From: Deuterostichococcus epilithicus
Taxonomy: Eukaryota > Chlorophyta > Trebouxiophyceae > Prasiolales > Stichococcaceae
Direction of reading: 5' to 3'
DNA length: 64,000 nucleotides
Assembly: GCA_033439295.1 (NCBI GenBank)
Contig: JAVTLE010000015.1
Coordinates: 1,488,001-1,552,000 of the forward strand
Shown here piece by piece: positions 62,764 through 64,000 of the stretch (position 1 is the stretch's first letter; every line of letters starts with the position of its first letter). A program made the position numbers and the translations under genes. Below the pieces are notes generated by a model. The model had not been told where the DNA came from and did not search any database. It saw only the letters and a list, made by a program, of their open reading frames with translations.

Positions 62764-64000
62764 CTAGGCGTAGACCGCCTTGGGCTTCTCGTGCCTTGGC
62801 CACTCAAAATCGACGTTTCCGCCATAGCACGACGGCAGGCTGTCGGCATCGATGTGTTTGAGCAGCTCCGCCTTGTAGCTGCAGGGACACATGCAAGAGA
62901 GGTCACAGGCTTCGAGGTGGCTCCAGGTCATTGAAAGGCCTGTAGCGCTGCGCAACACAAGGAATCTGTGACGGAGTGCAGGCTGCAGAGCCAGTGCTGC
63001 AGGCCGCGAATCCGCAGGACCTGAGGGCGAGTTGGGCGTCAACACAAGAGACTGCATGTGCGAGCATGGCAAAGCACAACACACGACAAGGAACAGCAGC
63101 TCACTCGCTGGTGCAGATGGAGATCTTCTCCCGAGTCGACGGCGGGATGAACACCTGGGAGGCAAACGGTTCAGAAGTGGGCACTTCATGCTGGCACCGG
63201 GGCGGCACAAATCGACAGACACCACCGAGCTGCAGGTGTTCGATCTGCACAACAAGTGACGTTCGAACAGCCCCGAGAGCCTCTGCACCTGTGCGAGTTT
63301 CCAGACCTGGCCCGCGCCGAACGGCGCATTCAGGATGACCACCTGCAGGGAGTGCGGCGAGATGCTGAGGCGCCGAGCGGGGTGAAGATGAAGGCCAGTC
63401 GAGCGATTAGCGAGTTGTGATCCGCATGCTGCAGCAGCTGCAGCAAGACACAGCCTCAACTATTTGCAGTGATGGCAGTGCCTCACCGAGACAGCTTCAT
63501 TGGCATGCCTACCTTGCCGAGGGTCTCGGGCACAAAGTCCGAGTTGTGTGCAAACTCCTTCTGGTTCTCCGACGACCGAATGTGCTTGATCATCTGCATT
63601 ATGGAGACTCCGCCGACATCCATGACCTGCAGCATGGAGGATGGAGCCTTAAGTTAGGGATCATGGCGCCTTGCAGGGCAGGGACCGAGCCCTCAAATGA
63701 ATGCCGACAAGCGAGGTTGGTCCTCTGGCTGGCATGTGCCCAGGTGGAGCCTCTGCTCGACTCTGTGGGAGCACTTCAGGACGGCAGTGGCCGCGGTGTG
63801 CCGCATGTTCGACGGCCGTCACCGGCGGCCGCCGCCGCTCCGCACAGTGTCAGAACAGCGCGCAGGTTCCACAGGCACGTGCGATGCACAGTGCAGAAGC
63901 GGTCCTCTGTAATCATGCTGTGAGTCCCCAAGAGTGGGAATCACCTGCATGACCTCCTCGATCTGGTGGCCGGCGCGCGCAGAGGCCATCATGCACAGCA
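62764..64000 (-). CDS. CRAL-TRIO (Sec14-like) lipid-transfer protein, C-terminal part
   Basis: Runs off the right edge, so the start is missing. Exon pieces in order: MMASARAGHQIEEVMQ (64000-63946), VMDVGGVSIMQMIKHIRSSE joined within the exon to FAHNSDFVPETLGKVG (about 63635-63510), VVILNAPFGAGQVWKLAQ (about 63340-63285), VFIPPSTREKISICTS (about 63160-63105), and YKAELLKHIDADSLPSCYGG to the stop at 62764. DVGG, the INAP-like LNAP, the RxK-type SxxEKI and the IDADxLPxxYGG motifs are those of the Sec14 CRAL-TRIO lipid-binding fold. Such proteins bind and move phosphatidylinositol and related lipids. The particular ligand cannot be told from this part. Confidence 0.92.

Overview
This looks like nuclear DNA of a chlorophyte green alga, probably trebouxiophyte or chlorophycean; the species cannot be told from the sequence. 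The evidence is GC-rich intron-dense genes, TGTAA-type poly(A) motifs after several + strand genes, CAG/polyQ tracts, a short run of plant-type telomere-like repeat, and a gene set that mixes plant and plastid functions (SBP-box factor, DiT1 plastid dicarboxylate translocator, FdC2-like ferredoxin, SECRET AGENT-type O-GlcNAc transferase) with general eukaryotic ones. Nearly every gene is split by many short introns, so long single-frame ORFs are mostly shadows. I rebuilt genes by joining exons whose splice sites and reading phases agree with the known protein family.

Layout. 1-1357: no gene recognised. 1358-12350 (-): SBP-box transcription factor with low-complexity linkers, ankyrin-like repeats and a polytopic membrane C-terminus, possibly two genes. 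13532-15545 (-): TMEM19/PGR (DUF92) membrane protein. 16401-22677 (+): ABC-F/Uup ATPase with twin ABC domains. 23938-32423 (-): SEC-type O-GlcNAc transferase. 33205-38045 (-): ABTB1/BPOZ-like ankyrin plus double BTB protein. 38367-39369 (+): 2Fe-2S ferredoxin of FdC2 type. 40112-41784 (-): HNH endonuclease-domain protein. 42510-46402 (-): RRP9/U3-55K. 46718-46891 (+): RNA polymerase subunit RPB12/RPABC4. 47395-51729 (-): NUFIP1-like snoRNP assembly factor. 52146-52893 (+): small two-helix membrane protein, tentatively TMEM242-like. 53048-57495 (-): voltage-gated K+ channel with cNMP-binding domain and IQ motif. 57769-62357 (+): DiT1. 62764-64000 (-): C-terminal part of a CRAL-TRIO/Sec14 protein running off the window.

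Shared themes. RRP9 (U3 snoRNP) and the NUFIP1-like factor (box C/D snoRNP assembly) flank RPB12, giving a small ribosome-biogenesis/transcription cluster with a 315 bp divergent promoter between RRP9 and RPB12. DiT1 and the ferredoxin are plastid functions. Several genes are arranged head-to-head over short gaps.

The most unusual structural signal is a set of decayed exon-start copies ('echoes'). Each carries its own splice-acceptor AG and sits 85-107 bp upstream of the true exon in the preceding intron. There are three clear cases in two genes. Other notable points are three apparent GC-AG introns in the ABC-F gene, perfect hairpins in the NUFIP1-like introns, and telomere-like repeats forming the 3' end of a DiT1 intron. 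No CRISPR array, rRNA, tRNA, retroelement coding region or viral gene was recognised.
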